From Variovorax gossypii (GTDB lineage Bacteria; Pseudomonadota; Gammaproteobacteria; Burkholderiales; Burkholderiaceae_C), in contig NZ_RXOE01000002.1 in the NCBI RefSeq assembly GCF_003965815.1, forward strand, positions 186,001 to 250,000: a DNA stretch of 64,000 nt. Reading direction: 5' to 3'. Positions 57,443 to 64,000 of this stretch are shown one piece after another. Both the position numbers and the translations under genes were made by a program. A model generated the notes under the pieces. It worked only from the letters and a program-made list of their open reading frames with translations, had not been told where the DNA came from and did no database searches. The stretch's first letter is position 1, and each line of letters begins with the position of its first letter.

Positions 57443-58222
57443 CTAGGGCCATGACAGCGCGAGCTCGCGTCGCGCGCAACGCAGGTCCATCTCGACTTCC
57501 ATGTCCACGATCGGCGGCCTTGCCAGGTGCCATGTCAGGCCGGTGGTGAGGCCGCCGCGCTGCACGATCTCGTCGAACACCAGCGCGCCGATGTCGTGCA
57601 CCGTGTAGGCCTGCACCGCCGCGGCATCGCGCCAGCCGAAGCCCAGCACCGCGAGGCGGCGCTCCATTTCCGTCATCACGTAGCCGAGCTTGGCGCGCAG
57701 GCCATCGGGGCTGGTGTCGCCCAAACGGACCATCACCTCGCGATAGCTGGCATGGCCGTCGGGCGCCTCGCCGCCGCCGGAGACCACGAAGCTCGGCGGC
57801 GCGGCATCGTCGTCGGCCGGCACGGTGTACGAGAAGGCCTGGAAGGCCGGCGTGGCCGGGGCGCCGATGCGCGGGCACACGTTGGTGCGCGCCACCGGAT
57901 TGCGTTCGCCGCGCACCAGGCCCCAGCGCTCGAGCGTGCCGGCGTAGACGCGGTTGAAGTCGAGGAATCCGCGCTCGGAGAACGGCGCGGGCGAGCGCAG
58001 TTCGCAGGCGCACAGCGCGGCCAGCGGCCGGCCGATGGCGCCCAGGTGCGCCGCGATGACGTCGAAGCCTTCTTCCAGCGGAACGGGCTGCTGGAAACGC
58101 ACCCGCTCGATGGCGAAGCCGGGCAGTGCCGCCACGCCCGCGGAATACTGGAACACGCCTCTCGCGTAGCGATAGCCGCCTTCGGGGAAGGCAATGGTCT
58201 GGTCGGTGCCTGTGGTCGTCAT
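57443..58222 (-). CDS. CnbZ-like protein (2-amino-5-chloromuconate deaminase family), RidA-related
   Basis: A 259-residue protein. The regions GGYRYARGVFQYSAGVAALP, GRPLAALCACELRSPAPFSE, NPVARTNVCP and AYTVHDIGAL agree with my recollection of CnbZ of Comamonas chloronitrobenzene degradation and its many uncharacterised relatives. CnbZ removes ammonia from aminomuconate-type compounds. The fold is presumably RidA-like. The neighbouring transporter and amidase would fit uptake and deamination of a nitrogenous compound. Confidence 0.55.
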   Translation of the reverse strand: MTTTGTDQTIAFPEGGYRYARGVFQYSAGVAALPGFAIERVRFQQPVPLEEGFDVIAAHLGAIGRPLAALCACELRSPAPFSERGFLDFNRVYAGTLERWGLVRGERNPVARTNVCPRIGAPATPAFQAFSYTVPADDDAAPPSFVVSGGGEAPDGHASYREVMVRLGDTSPDGLRAKLGYVMTEMERRLAVLGFGWRDAAAVQAYTVHDIGALVFDEIVQRGGLTTGLTWHLARPPIVDMEVEMDLRCARRELALSWP

Positions 58223-58280
58223 GCCGTGTTCTTTCCTCGTCGGCACCCAATGTAGGGAGCGACGAGGCCGGCGGGAAGGC

Positions 58281-59231
58281 TCATTTCCGCACGCGCGTGT
58301 TGCCGGAATCAGAACGCGGCGCCGCGCCCGAACCGGCGCCGTATCGCCCCATGCTGGTGGCCAGCATCTCGAGCAGCGCGCGCGTCGCCGGCGACTGGCG
58401 CCGCCCCGGCATGGTGAGCAGGCTGGCCGCAGTGGCGGCGAAGTCGCGCTCCTGCAGCGGCACGGCGCACAGGTCGCCGTTCGACACCTCGTGCAGCGCC
58501 GCATAGCGCGGCAGGAAGGTGATGAGATCGCTGTTGCGCACCAGGCCCTTGGCCATGTCGAGCGTGCCGGTCTCGATCGCCAGCTCGAGCGACACCTGCG
58601 TCTTCGAGGCGATGCGGTCGACCAGGTGGCGGATCTGGAACGAGCGGTCGGGCAGCGCCACGCGGCGGCCTTCGAGCTCGCTGAAAGACACGCTGCGCCG
58701 CCGCGCGAGCGGATGCGTGGGCGCGACGATGGCGCACAGCGGTTGCTCCAGCCGCGCATGCTCGCGGAAGGCGTGGCGCTCGGGCAGGTTGAAGGCCAGC
58801 GCGATGTCGATGCGGCCTTCCTGCAGCGCCTCGAGCACCGCGCGCGAGCCCACCACCGAGGCCTGAAGCTTCACCTGGGGATGCCTCTTCTGGAAGCGCG
58901 CCAGGTTGTTCGCGAGGAAGTGCCCGACCATGCCCTCGATGCTGCCGATGCGCACCGTGCCGACGGGTTCGCCGCTCAGCTCCTGCAGCGCGCCGCGAAG
59001 CGCCTCGCTGCTCTGCAGGGCCTGTTCGGCATGCGCCAGCACCAGCTCGCCGGCGGGCGTGAGGGTGGTGCGGTTGGCGCGGCGGTCGAGCAGGGCGGCC
59101 TGCAGCTCGCCTTCGAGCTTGGCGATCTGGCGGCTGATGGCGCTCGGCGCCACGCCGAGCTGCTCGGCGGCGCGGCGCAGCGAGCCGGCCCTGGCGGTCT
59201 CGCGAAAGTAAAGCATTGCCGTGGACAGCAT
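58281..59231 (-). CDS. LysR-family regulator
   Basis: LysR protein of 316 residues with HTH LYFRETARAGSLRRAAEQLG and VAPSAISRQIAKLEGELQAA. The effector domain begins near GTVRIGSIEGMVGHFLANNL. It is the first gene of the minus-strand cluster with the CnbZ-like, dpp and amidase genes and is the likely regulator of that set. The tail carries Arg/Ser-rich residues beyond the domain. Confidence 0.88.
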   Translation of the reverse strand: MLSTAMLYFRETARAGSLRRAAEQLGVAPSAISRQIAKLEGELQAALLDRRANRTTLTPAGELVLAHAEQALQSSEALRGALQELSGEPVGTVRIGSIEGMVGHFLANNLARFQKRHPQVKLQASVVGSRAVLEALQEGRIDIALAFNLPERHAFREHARLEQPLCAIVAPTHPLARRRSVSFSELEGRRVALPDRSFQIRHLVDRIASKTQVSLELAIETGTLDMAKGLVRNSDLITFLPRYAALHEVSNGDLCAVPLQERDFAATAASLLTMPGRRQSPATRALLEMLATSMGRYGAGSGAAPRSDSGNTRVRK

Positions 59232-59455
59232 GTCGGTTTCCGGTGTGTGCGGTGGTGTGTGGGGGTGGTTTGCGCGGGACCGGACCTTCGGCCGATCGGC
59301 GCGGCACGTCAAGCAACGGGCGTGCCCCCGGGGGGGCGCGCGGCCCGCCATCCCGGCTATGCCGTCCGACAAATGGACGCGGCGACAAGGGCTTTCCACA
59401 ATGCAGCCGGCTCATGCCGAGGGTCAGGGCATCTGTTGGCGAGGGACAGGAACCG

Positions 59456-60181
59456 ATGACGACACTGACACAGGGTTCGCGCGGCGCCGACGTCCGCAGG
59501 CTGCAGGAGGCGCTGAACCACAAGCTCCAGCCCGGCCCCGAGCTCGCGCTGGATGGCGACTACGGCCCCGTCACCCGGATGGCGGTGCGCCGCCTGCAGG
59601 CCGCCCACTGGCTCGCCGAGGACGGCGAGGCTGGCCCCTGCACGCAGAACCTGGTGTTCGGCAACGAGTGCCATGCGCCGATCCTGCATCCCGTCGCGCT
59701 GATTCCCCAGCCCACGCCCGGCCTGTGCTGGGCCGCCTGCACGGCCATGATCACGCGCTCCAACGTGCAGGCGGTGGTGGCGCGCACGCCGCCCGGGCTC
59801 ATCGCCGACGATGGCGGGCTGCGCGCCTTTCCGGACGGCGAGGAGGCGATGGCGGCCGATGCGCTCTTCGCGTCCGCGCACGGGCTGTCGGTGCGCCCGC
59901 CTGCGCCCTGGTCGGTTGCCCAGTTGCGTGCCGCGCTGCAGGGCGGGCCGTTGATCTTCGACCTGCCATGGGGCGCCAAGGGATACGCCGCGCGCGTCGG
60001 GCGTCCCGGCCACATGGTGCTGCTCGTGGGCATCCGCGGGGACGACGACCCCAGCGGGCGCGGCACCACGCTGCGCATCTTCGATCCGTGGCCGCCGGGC
60101 AAGGGCGCGCGCTGCTCCGTCAACTTCCACAAGTGGATGCAGGCGGCGGACCCGGGCAGTTGCCGCGTGCTCCTGCCGTAG
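59456..60181 (+). CDS. Peptidoglycan-binding domain fused to a papain-like cysteine protease
   Basis: A 241-residue protein. Residues 1-60 form a PG_binding_1 repeat (GSRGADVRRLQEALN, DGDYGPVTRMAVRRLQ). From about 85 a papain-like/C39-type fold follows with the nucleophile in PTPGLCWAACTAM, His in GRPGHMVLLVGI and Asp in RIFDPWPPG. No signal peptide is visible, so export would need another route. The build resembles cell-wall-targeting effectors, but no secretion genes or immunity gene lie nearby. Confidence 0.75.
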   Translation: MTTLTQGSRGADVRRLQEALNHKLQPGPELALDGDYGPVTRMAVRRLQAAHWLAEDGEAGPCTQNLVFGNECHAPILHPVALIPQPTPGLCWAACTAMITRSNVQAVVARTPPGLIADDGGLRAFPDGEEAMAADALFASAHGLSVRPPAPWSVAQLRAALQGGPLIFDLPWGAKGYAARVGRPGHMVLLVGIRGDDDPSGRGTTLRIFDPWPPGKGARCSVNFHKWMQAADPGSCRVLLP

Positions 60182-60302
60182 CGGGCGTTTTCCGTCGGCG
60201 TGGAAAAATTTGCGGTTCCCGCGAACCGTCCGGCGGGTTCGACGCCTCTTGGTGTCCGAGGGTCTTCCTCATGCACCATCAAGAAGGATCGAAGGAACCG
60301 CC

Positions 60303-60521
60303 ATGCTCTACGCAAAGAATCTTCCCGGCTGGGAGCGCGCACTGCGCATCGTCGTCGGCCTCGCGGCCCTGGCTTTCGCCGCCATCGGCTGGAGCACCGC
60401 CGGCCTCGGGCTGGGCGTGGCCGTCGCGCTCATGGGCGCGACGCTCGCGCTGACGGGCCTGTTCGGCTTCTGCCCGATGTGCGCGATGGTCGGGCGCAAG
60501 CTCGACGGAAAGGGGCGTTGA
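60303..60521 (+). CDS. DUF2892-type small membrane protein
   Basis: A 72-residue protein with two hydrophobic helices: IVVGLAALAFAAIGW and GLGVAVALMGATLALTGLFG. It ends in FCPMCAMVGRKLDGKGR, the Cys-containing end typical of the YgaP/DUF2892 group. The start is set by AAGGAA just upstream. It is followed four bases later by the sigma factor gene. Function unknown. Confidence 0.8.
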   Translation: MLYAKNLPGWERALRIVVGLAALAFAAIGWSTAGLGLGVAVALMGATLALTGLFGFCPMCAMVGRKLDGKGR

Positions 60522-60524
60522 AGC

Positions 60525-61043
60525 GTGACCGCGGGCATCGACCGATCCAGCCTGATCCTCGCCGCGCAGACCGGCGACCCGGCCGCCATCGCGAGCCTGC
60601 TCGCGGCCTGCCAGTCCGACGCGCGCCGCTACGCCTGGCGGCACTGCCAGGCCAGCGACGTCGACGATGCCGTGCAGGAGTCGCTGCTGGTCGTTGCGCG
60701 CAAGCTTCGGGGGCTGAAGGCCGTGGCGGCCTTCTCGTCGTGGCTCTTCACCGTCATCAGGCGCGAATGCCTGCGGCTGCAGCGGGCGATGTTCAGGCAC
60801 GAGCCGCTCGACGAGGAAGCGGCCGAGCGCCAGCTGCTCGCCCGCGACGACGCTGCCCTGCGGCTGGACCTGACCCACGCGCTGGAGTCGCTGCCCGCGC
60901 ACTACCTCGAAGTGGTGCTGCTGCGCGACTTCGAGGAGCTGACCATAGCGGAGATCGCCGAACGGCTCGGCGAACCGCCGGGCGCCGTCAAGAGCCGGCT
61001 GCACCGGGCGCGCTCGCTGGTGCGCGAGTACCTGCTGGGCTGA
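60525..61043 (+). CDS. ECF-type RNA polymerase sigma factor
   Basis: Sigma-70 family protein of 172 residues with region 2 (DVDDAVQESLLVVARKLRGL, AFSSWLFTVIRRECLRL) and region 4 (ESLPAHYLEVVLLRDFEELT, IAEIAERLGEPPGAVKSRLH). GTG start, four bases after the small membrane protein gene. The membrane protein could act as a sensor in place of a classical anti-sigma factor, but this is inference. A palindromic repeat follows. Confidence 0.88.
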   Translation: MTAGIDRSSLILAAQTGDPAAIASLLAACQSDARRYAWRHCQASDVDDAVQESLLVVARKLRGLKAVAAFSSWLFTVIRRECLRLQRAMFRHEPLDEEAAERQLLARDDAALRLDLTHALESLPAHYLEVVLLRDFEELTIAEIAERLGEPPGAVKSRLHRARSLVREYLLG

Positions 61044-61044
61044 A

Positions 61045-61160
61045 AACCGGCTCGCTCCTTTGGGGGGGGGGAACCGCGGAACCGGCTCCGCCGGGCCGCC
61101 GGTGTCGCCCCCGGCGAATGGGAGGGCGAGGCGACGCGAAGTGCGCGAAGCCCGGGGGAG
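61045..61160 (+). repeat. Palindromic repeat, copy 2, with a G10 tract
   Basis: Second copy of the repeat at 55581, in the same orientation. It contains GGAACCGGCTCCGCCGGGCC, a strong palindrome, and a run of ten G (61062-61071) at the left end. The homopolymer is prone to slippage or sequencing error but lies outside genes. It separates the sigma-factor gene from pyrC. Confidence 0.7.
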
Positions 61161-61196
61161 TCCCGTTCCGGGGGGCGATGCGACAATCGGCCAGCC

Positions 61197-62228
61197 ATGA
61201 CAGACACCCTCACGATCACCCGCCCGGACGACTGGCACCTGCACGTGCGCGATGGCGCCGCCCTCGAAGCCGTCGTTCCCCACAGCGCCCGCCAGTTCGG
61301 CCGCGCGCTGATCATGCCCAACCTCCGTCCTCCCGTGACCACCGCCGCGCAGGCCGTGGCGTATCGCGACCGCATCCGCGCCGCCGTGCCCGAGGGCAGC
61401 GGCTTCGAGCCGGTGATGTCGCTCTATCTCACCGACAAGCTGCCGCCCGAGGAAATCGCGCTGGCCGCCGAAGCCGGCGTGCGTGCGCTCAAGCTCTATC
61501 CGGCCGGCGCCACCACCAACAGCGATGCCGGCGTGACCGACATCCGCAAGACCTACAAGACCCTGGAAGCCATGCAGAAGCACGGCCTGCTGCTGCTGGT
61601 GCACGGCGAGGTGACCGACCCGGCCATCGACCTGTTCGACCGCGAGGCCGTGTTCGTCGACCGCGTGATGATCCCGCTGCGCCGCGACTTCCCCGAGCTC
61701 AAGGTGGTGTTCGAGCACCTGACCACCAAGGAAGGCGCCCACTACGTGCGCGACGCCGACCGGTTCACGGCAGCCACCATCACGGCGCACCACCTGCTCT
61801 ACAACCGCAACGCCATCTTCACCGGCGGCATCCGCCCGCACTACTACTGCCTGCCCGTGCTCAAGCGCGAGACGCACCGCGTGGCGCTGGTCGAGGCGGC
61901 CACCAGCGGCAGCGACCGCTTCTTCCTGGGCACCGACAGCGCGCCGCACCCGGCGCACCTGAAGGAGCATGCGCTCGGCTGTGCCGGCTGCTACACCGCG
62001 CTCACTGCCATCGAGCTTTATGCCGAGGCCTTCGACAACGCGGGCGCACTCGACAAGCTCGAAGGCTTCGCGAGCTTCAACGGCCCCGACTTCTACGACC
62101 TGCCGCGCCACACCGACACCATCACGCTCAAGCGCGAGAGCTGGACGGTGCCGGAGACCGTGCCTTACGGCGACGCCACGCTCAAGCCGCTGCGCGGCGG
62201 CGAGACCGTCAACTGGAAGCTCGCATGA
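61197..62228 (+). CDS. pyrC: Dihydroorotase
   Basis: Zinc amidohydrolase of pyrimidine biosynthesis, 343 residues, class II. Metal-binding HxH is in [10 protein letters not shown], the carboxylated Lys in [15 protein letters not shown], further His in LLVHGEV and EHLTTKEG, and the catalytic Asp in [10 protein letters not shown]. The NYN gene overlaps the stop by four bases (ATGA). Confidence 0.95.
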   Translation: MTDTLTITRPDDWHLHVRDGAALEAVVPHSARQFGRALIMPNLRPPVTTAAQAVAYRDRIRAAVPEGSGFEPVMSLYLTDKLPPEEIALAAEAGVRALKLYPAGATTNSDAGVTDIRKTYKTLEAMQKHGLLLLVHGEVTDPAIDLFDREAVFVDRVMIPLRRDFPELKVVFEHLTTKEGAHYVRDADRFTAATITAHHLLYNRNAIFTGGIRPHYYCLPVLKRETHRVALVEAATSGSDRFFLGTDSAPHPAHLKEHALGCAGCYTALTAIELYAEAFDNAGALDKLEGFASFNGPDFYDLPRHTDTITLKRESWTVPETVPYGDATLKPLRGGETVNWKLA

Positions 62229-63043
62229 CGGTCTCTTCGCTGCGCGTGATGCTGCTGATCGACGCCGACAACGTCTCGGCGGACGTGATCGAACAGGCCG
62301 TGCAGCGCACCATGGACGAATATGGCGCCATCCACGTGCGCCGCGCGTACTGCAATGCCGAGATGGCGGTGAACCGGCAGGCGCTCTTCAAGCGGCTGTC
62401 GGTGCGGCCGATGGTGAACCTGTCGGCCGGCAAGAACAGCACCGACATCGCGCTGTCGGTCGATGCGATCGACCTCGCCATTGCCGAGCGGCCCGACGTG
62501 GTGGTGCTGGTGTCCTCCGACTCCGACTTCGCGCCGCTCGTGATCCGGCTGCGCGAGAAGGGCTGCCGCGTCTGCGGCATCGGCCAGCAGGGCAAGACGG
62601 GCGAGGAGACGGTCGGCATCTACGACGCCTTCACGGACATCGCGCACAACGCCGTCACCAAGCCCGCGGCCCGCACCGCGCCGGCGAAGAAGACGGCCGC
62701 TGCGAAGACCACGCGTGCCAAGGCCGCGCCCGCCGCGAAGAAGACCGCGGCCAAGACGGCGGCGCGCAAGACGACGGCGAAGGCCGCCAGCAAGCCCGAG
62801 CCTCAGCAGCAACCGCAGCAGCAGCCGCAGCCTTCGGAAGCCGCCGAATTCATCCTCCAGGCCGCTCCGGCCCTGCGCGGCGGCAAGGACGTGCCGCTCA
62901 ACGACGTGGCCAAGGCCCTGCGCACGGCCGGGCTGCTCGGCAAGAACAGCAGTTCGCTCAAGCTCTTCGAGAAGCTCACGGCGGAGTTCGTGCTGATGCA
63001 GCACCCGGACCGCATCCGCTGGACGGGCGCGCCCGCGCCTTGA
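62225..63043 (+). CDS. NYN (LabA/DUF88) domain protein with Lys/Ala-rich linker
   Basis: Putative PIN-like RNase of 272 residues. The NYN domain (about 8-140) has [25 protein letters not shown] and [19 protein letters not shown], which supply the acidic metal site. It is followed by a histone H1-like K-A-A-K repeat linker (about 150-200), a Gln/Pro-rich run and a C-terminal domain (about 210-268) that looks like an OST-HTH/LOTUS module ([20 protein letters not shown]). Probably cuts or binds structured RNA. Coupled to pyrC and to the DUF3025 gene. Confidence 0.8.
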   Translation: MTVSSLRVMLLIDADNVSADVIEQAVQRTMDEYGAIHVRRAYCNAEMAVNRQALFKRLSVRPMVNLSAGKNSTDIALSVDAIDLAIAERPDVVVLVSSDSDFAPLVIRLREKGCRVCGIGQQGKTGEETVGIYDAFTDIAHNAVTKPAARTAPAKKTAAAKTTRAKAAPAAKKTAAKTAARKTTAKAASKPEPQQQPQQQPQPSEAAEFILQAAPALRGGKDVPLNDVAKALRTAGLLGKNSSSLKLFEKLTAEFVLMQHPDRIRWTGAPAP

Positions 63044-63804
63044 CCCTGCCGGCGATCGACTGGGCGCAGCCATGGCTCGTGCCCTATCGCGCCGATGGCG
63101 AAGCGGCAATGCAGGCCGTCGCGCATGGCGATGGCGGCGTGGCCACCGCACTCCAGCGCATCAGGCACGCGTCGGCGCCCGATTTCGTGGGCCAGGACGC
63201 GCTGCCCGCCGGGCATGCCTACGAGGCCCACGTCTTCCGGACCCGCACGGTTCCGACCCGCGACAACCTCCACGACTTCTTCAACGGCCTGGTATGGCTC
63301 GCCTTTCCGCGGACGAAGCGACGCCTGAACGAACTGCAGGCCGGCGAGATCGCCCGAGACGGCGTTGGCGCCACGCGCGGGCCGCTGCGGGATGCGCTCA
63401 CGCTGTTCGACGAGAACGGCGCCCTGCTCGATGCGCCGCCGGCGCTGTGGCACGCGCTGGTCGCGCGCGACTGGCACACGCTTTTCATCGGCCAGCGCGG
63501 GTTGTGGCGCGAAGCGCGGCTGCTGCTCTTCGGCCATGCGCTGCTGGAGAAGCTGGTCACCCCGCGCAAGCCGATCACCGCGCACGTGTTGCTGCTGCCG
63601 GCGCAGGGCGAGAACGGGGAAGCGGCGCTCGACGACGCGCTGGTGGCGGGCTCGCTCGACCCGCAGGCGCTCAAACGCAAGCCCTTCGTGCCGCTGCCGG
63701 TGCTCGGCGTACCGGGCTGGTGGGGCGCCAACGAGGCCGCGGGCTTCTATGACGATCCGACGGTCTTCAGGCCCTCGCCGGGGCGGGGAATACCGGGGGC
63801 CTAG
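63040..63804 (+). CDS. DUF3025 family protein
   Basis: A 254-residue protein beginning IDWAQPWLVPYRADGEAA after a TTG start that overlaps the previous stop (TTGA). The stretch TRDNLHDFFNGLVWLAFPRT is the DUF3025 signature, conserved in betaproteobacteria; the function is unknown. No signal or membrane segment. The end PVLGVPGWWGANEA is also conserved. Another start further in cannot be excluded. Confidence 0.75.
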   Translation: MTLPAIDWAQPWLVPYRADGEAAMQAVAHGDGGVATALQRIRHASAPDFVGQDALPAGHAYEAHVFRTRTVPTRDNLHDFFNGLVWLAFPRTKRRLNELQAGEIARDGVGATRGPLRDALTLFDENGALLDAPPALWHALVARDWHTLFIGQRGLWREARLLLFGHALLEKLVTPRKPITAHVLLLPAQGENGEAALDDALVAGSLDPQALKRKPFVPLPVLGVPGWWGANEAAGFYDDPTVFRPSPGRGIPGA

Positions 63805-63905
63805 AACTTTTGCTCCTATCATGGCTCTACCGGCTGCCGCCGACCGGAGCGCCCAGAACACCTAAAACGCCCAGGGCTTCCAGGCCGCAACCTGCTCGAA
63901 TACGG

Positions 63906-63933
63906 CTTGAAGAGGGTCCCGGGGCCCTCATCT
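63906..63933 (+). promoter_or_regulatory. Sigma32-like heat-shock promoter of htpX
   Basis: CTTGAA at 63906-63911, a 14-base spacer and CCTCATCT at 63926-63933, one mismatch from the RpoH -10 consensus CCCCATNT. The spacing fits the sigma32 class. It lies about 30 bases upstream of the htpX start, a gene known as heat-inducible in other proteobacteria. This is a pattern match only. Confidence 0.55.
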
Positions 63934-63964
63934 GGGTGGCAGATTTCCCCACGGAGAATTCAAC

Positions 63965-64000
63965 TTGAAACGTATCCTTCTGTTTGTCCTGACCAACGTG
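63965..64000 (+). CDS. htpX: Start of heat-shock protease HtpX, cut by window end
   Basis: Twelve codons read MKRILLFVLTNV from a TTG start with GGAGA eight bases before it. This matches the strongly conserved N-terminus of HtpX, a membrane metalloprotease of the inner membrane. The rest lies outside the window. A sigma32-like promoter precedes it. Confidence 0.75.
   Translation, partial: MKRILLFVLTNV

Overview
The window is a high-GC chromosomal segment of a betaproteobacterium, most probably a Comamonadaceae member close to Variovorax. The pointers are the GC-rich codon use, several Bug-type (TctC) binding proteins, many LysR regulators with catabolic operons, a gltIJKL transporter beside aspA, and short palindromic intergenic repeats. 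This placement is an inference from gene content; there is no rRNA or tRNA gene to confirm it.

Layout. 0-14 kb: end of an enoyl-CoA hydratase, an exported binding protein, a thioesterase, an Atm1-type ABC exporter, a 2-hydroxyacid dehydrogenase, an amidase with a divergent LysR gene, then aspA and the glutamate/aspartate transporter gltIJKL. The last two form an amino-acid uptake and deamination module with hairpin-rich control regions. 13-14.8 kb: an exported hydrolase and an adhesin-E-like protein. 14.9-18.0 kb: a visibly AT-richer run of seven small orphan genes (DUF3806, DUF695, small membrane proteins). 18-24.5 kb: exported nucleoside hydrolase, dienelactone hydrolase, GlxA-type regulator and a complete TRAP transporter (P, M, Q).

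25-30.6 kb is the main accessory island. A SIR2-HerA anti-phage pair is followed by a small ORF with a strong ribosome site and an ATPase-HNH nuclease pair resembling Septu (PtuAB), but with about 200 extra N-terminal residues. All genes run on the plus strand and both pairs have overlapping start/stop codons. Two 96-bp hairpin elements in opposite orientation (24688-24783 and 31331-31426) bracket the island, and their arms differ between copies yet still pair.

31.4-46.1 kb is a 12-gene minus-strand operon resembling the pimelate (pim) beta-oxidation set: FadB-type fusion, thiolase, two acyl-CoA dehydrogenases, enoyl-CoA hydratase, family III CoA-transferase, acyl-CoA ligase, two Bug binding proteins, etfBA and a nitronate monooxygenase-like enzyme. 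A divergent LysR gene lies next to a TTGACA palindrome. 47-59 kb: diguanylate cyclase, PEBP lipoprotein, Rieske protein, ureidoglycolate lyase, and a cluster of LysR, CnbZ-like protein, dppABCFD-type transporter and amidase. 59.4-64 kb: a peptidoglycan-binding/papain-like protein, a small membrane protein, an ECF sigma factor, pyrC, a NYN-domain protein, a DUF3025 protein and the first codons of htpX behind a sigma32-like promoter.

No CRISPR array, tRNA, rRNA, integrase or insertion sequence was seen. Function names rest on motifs and remembered families, not on searches.
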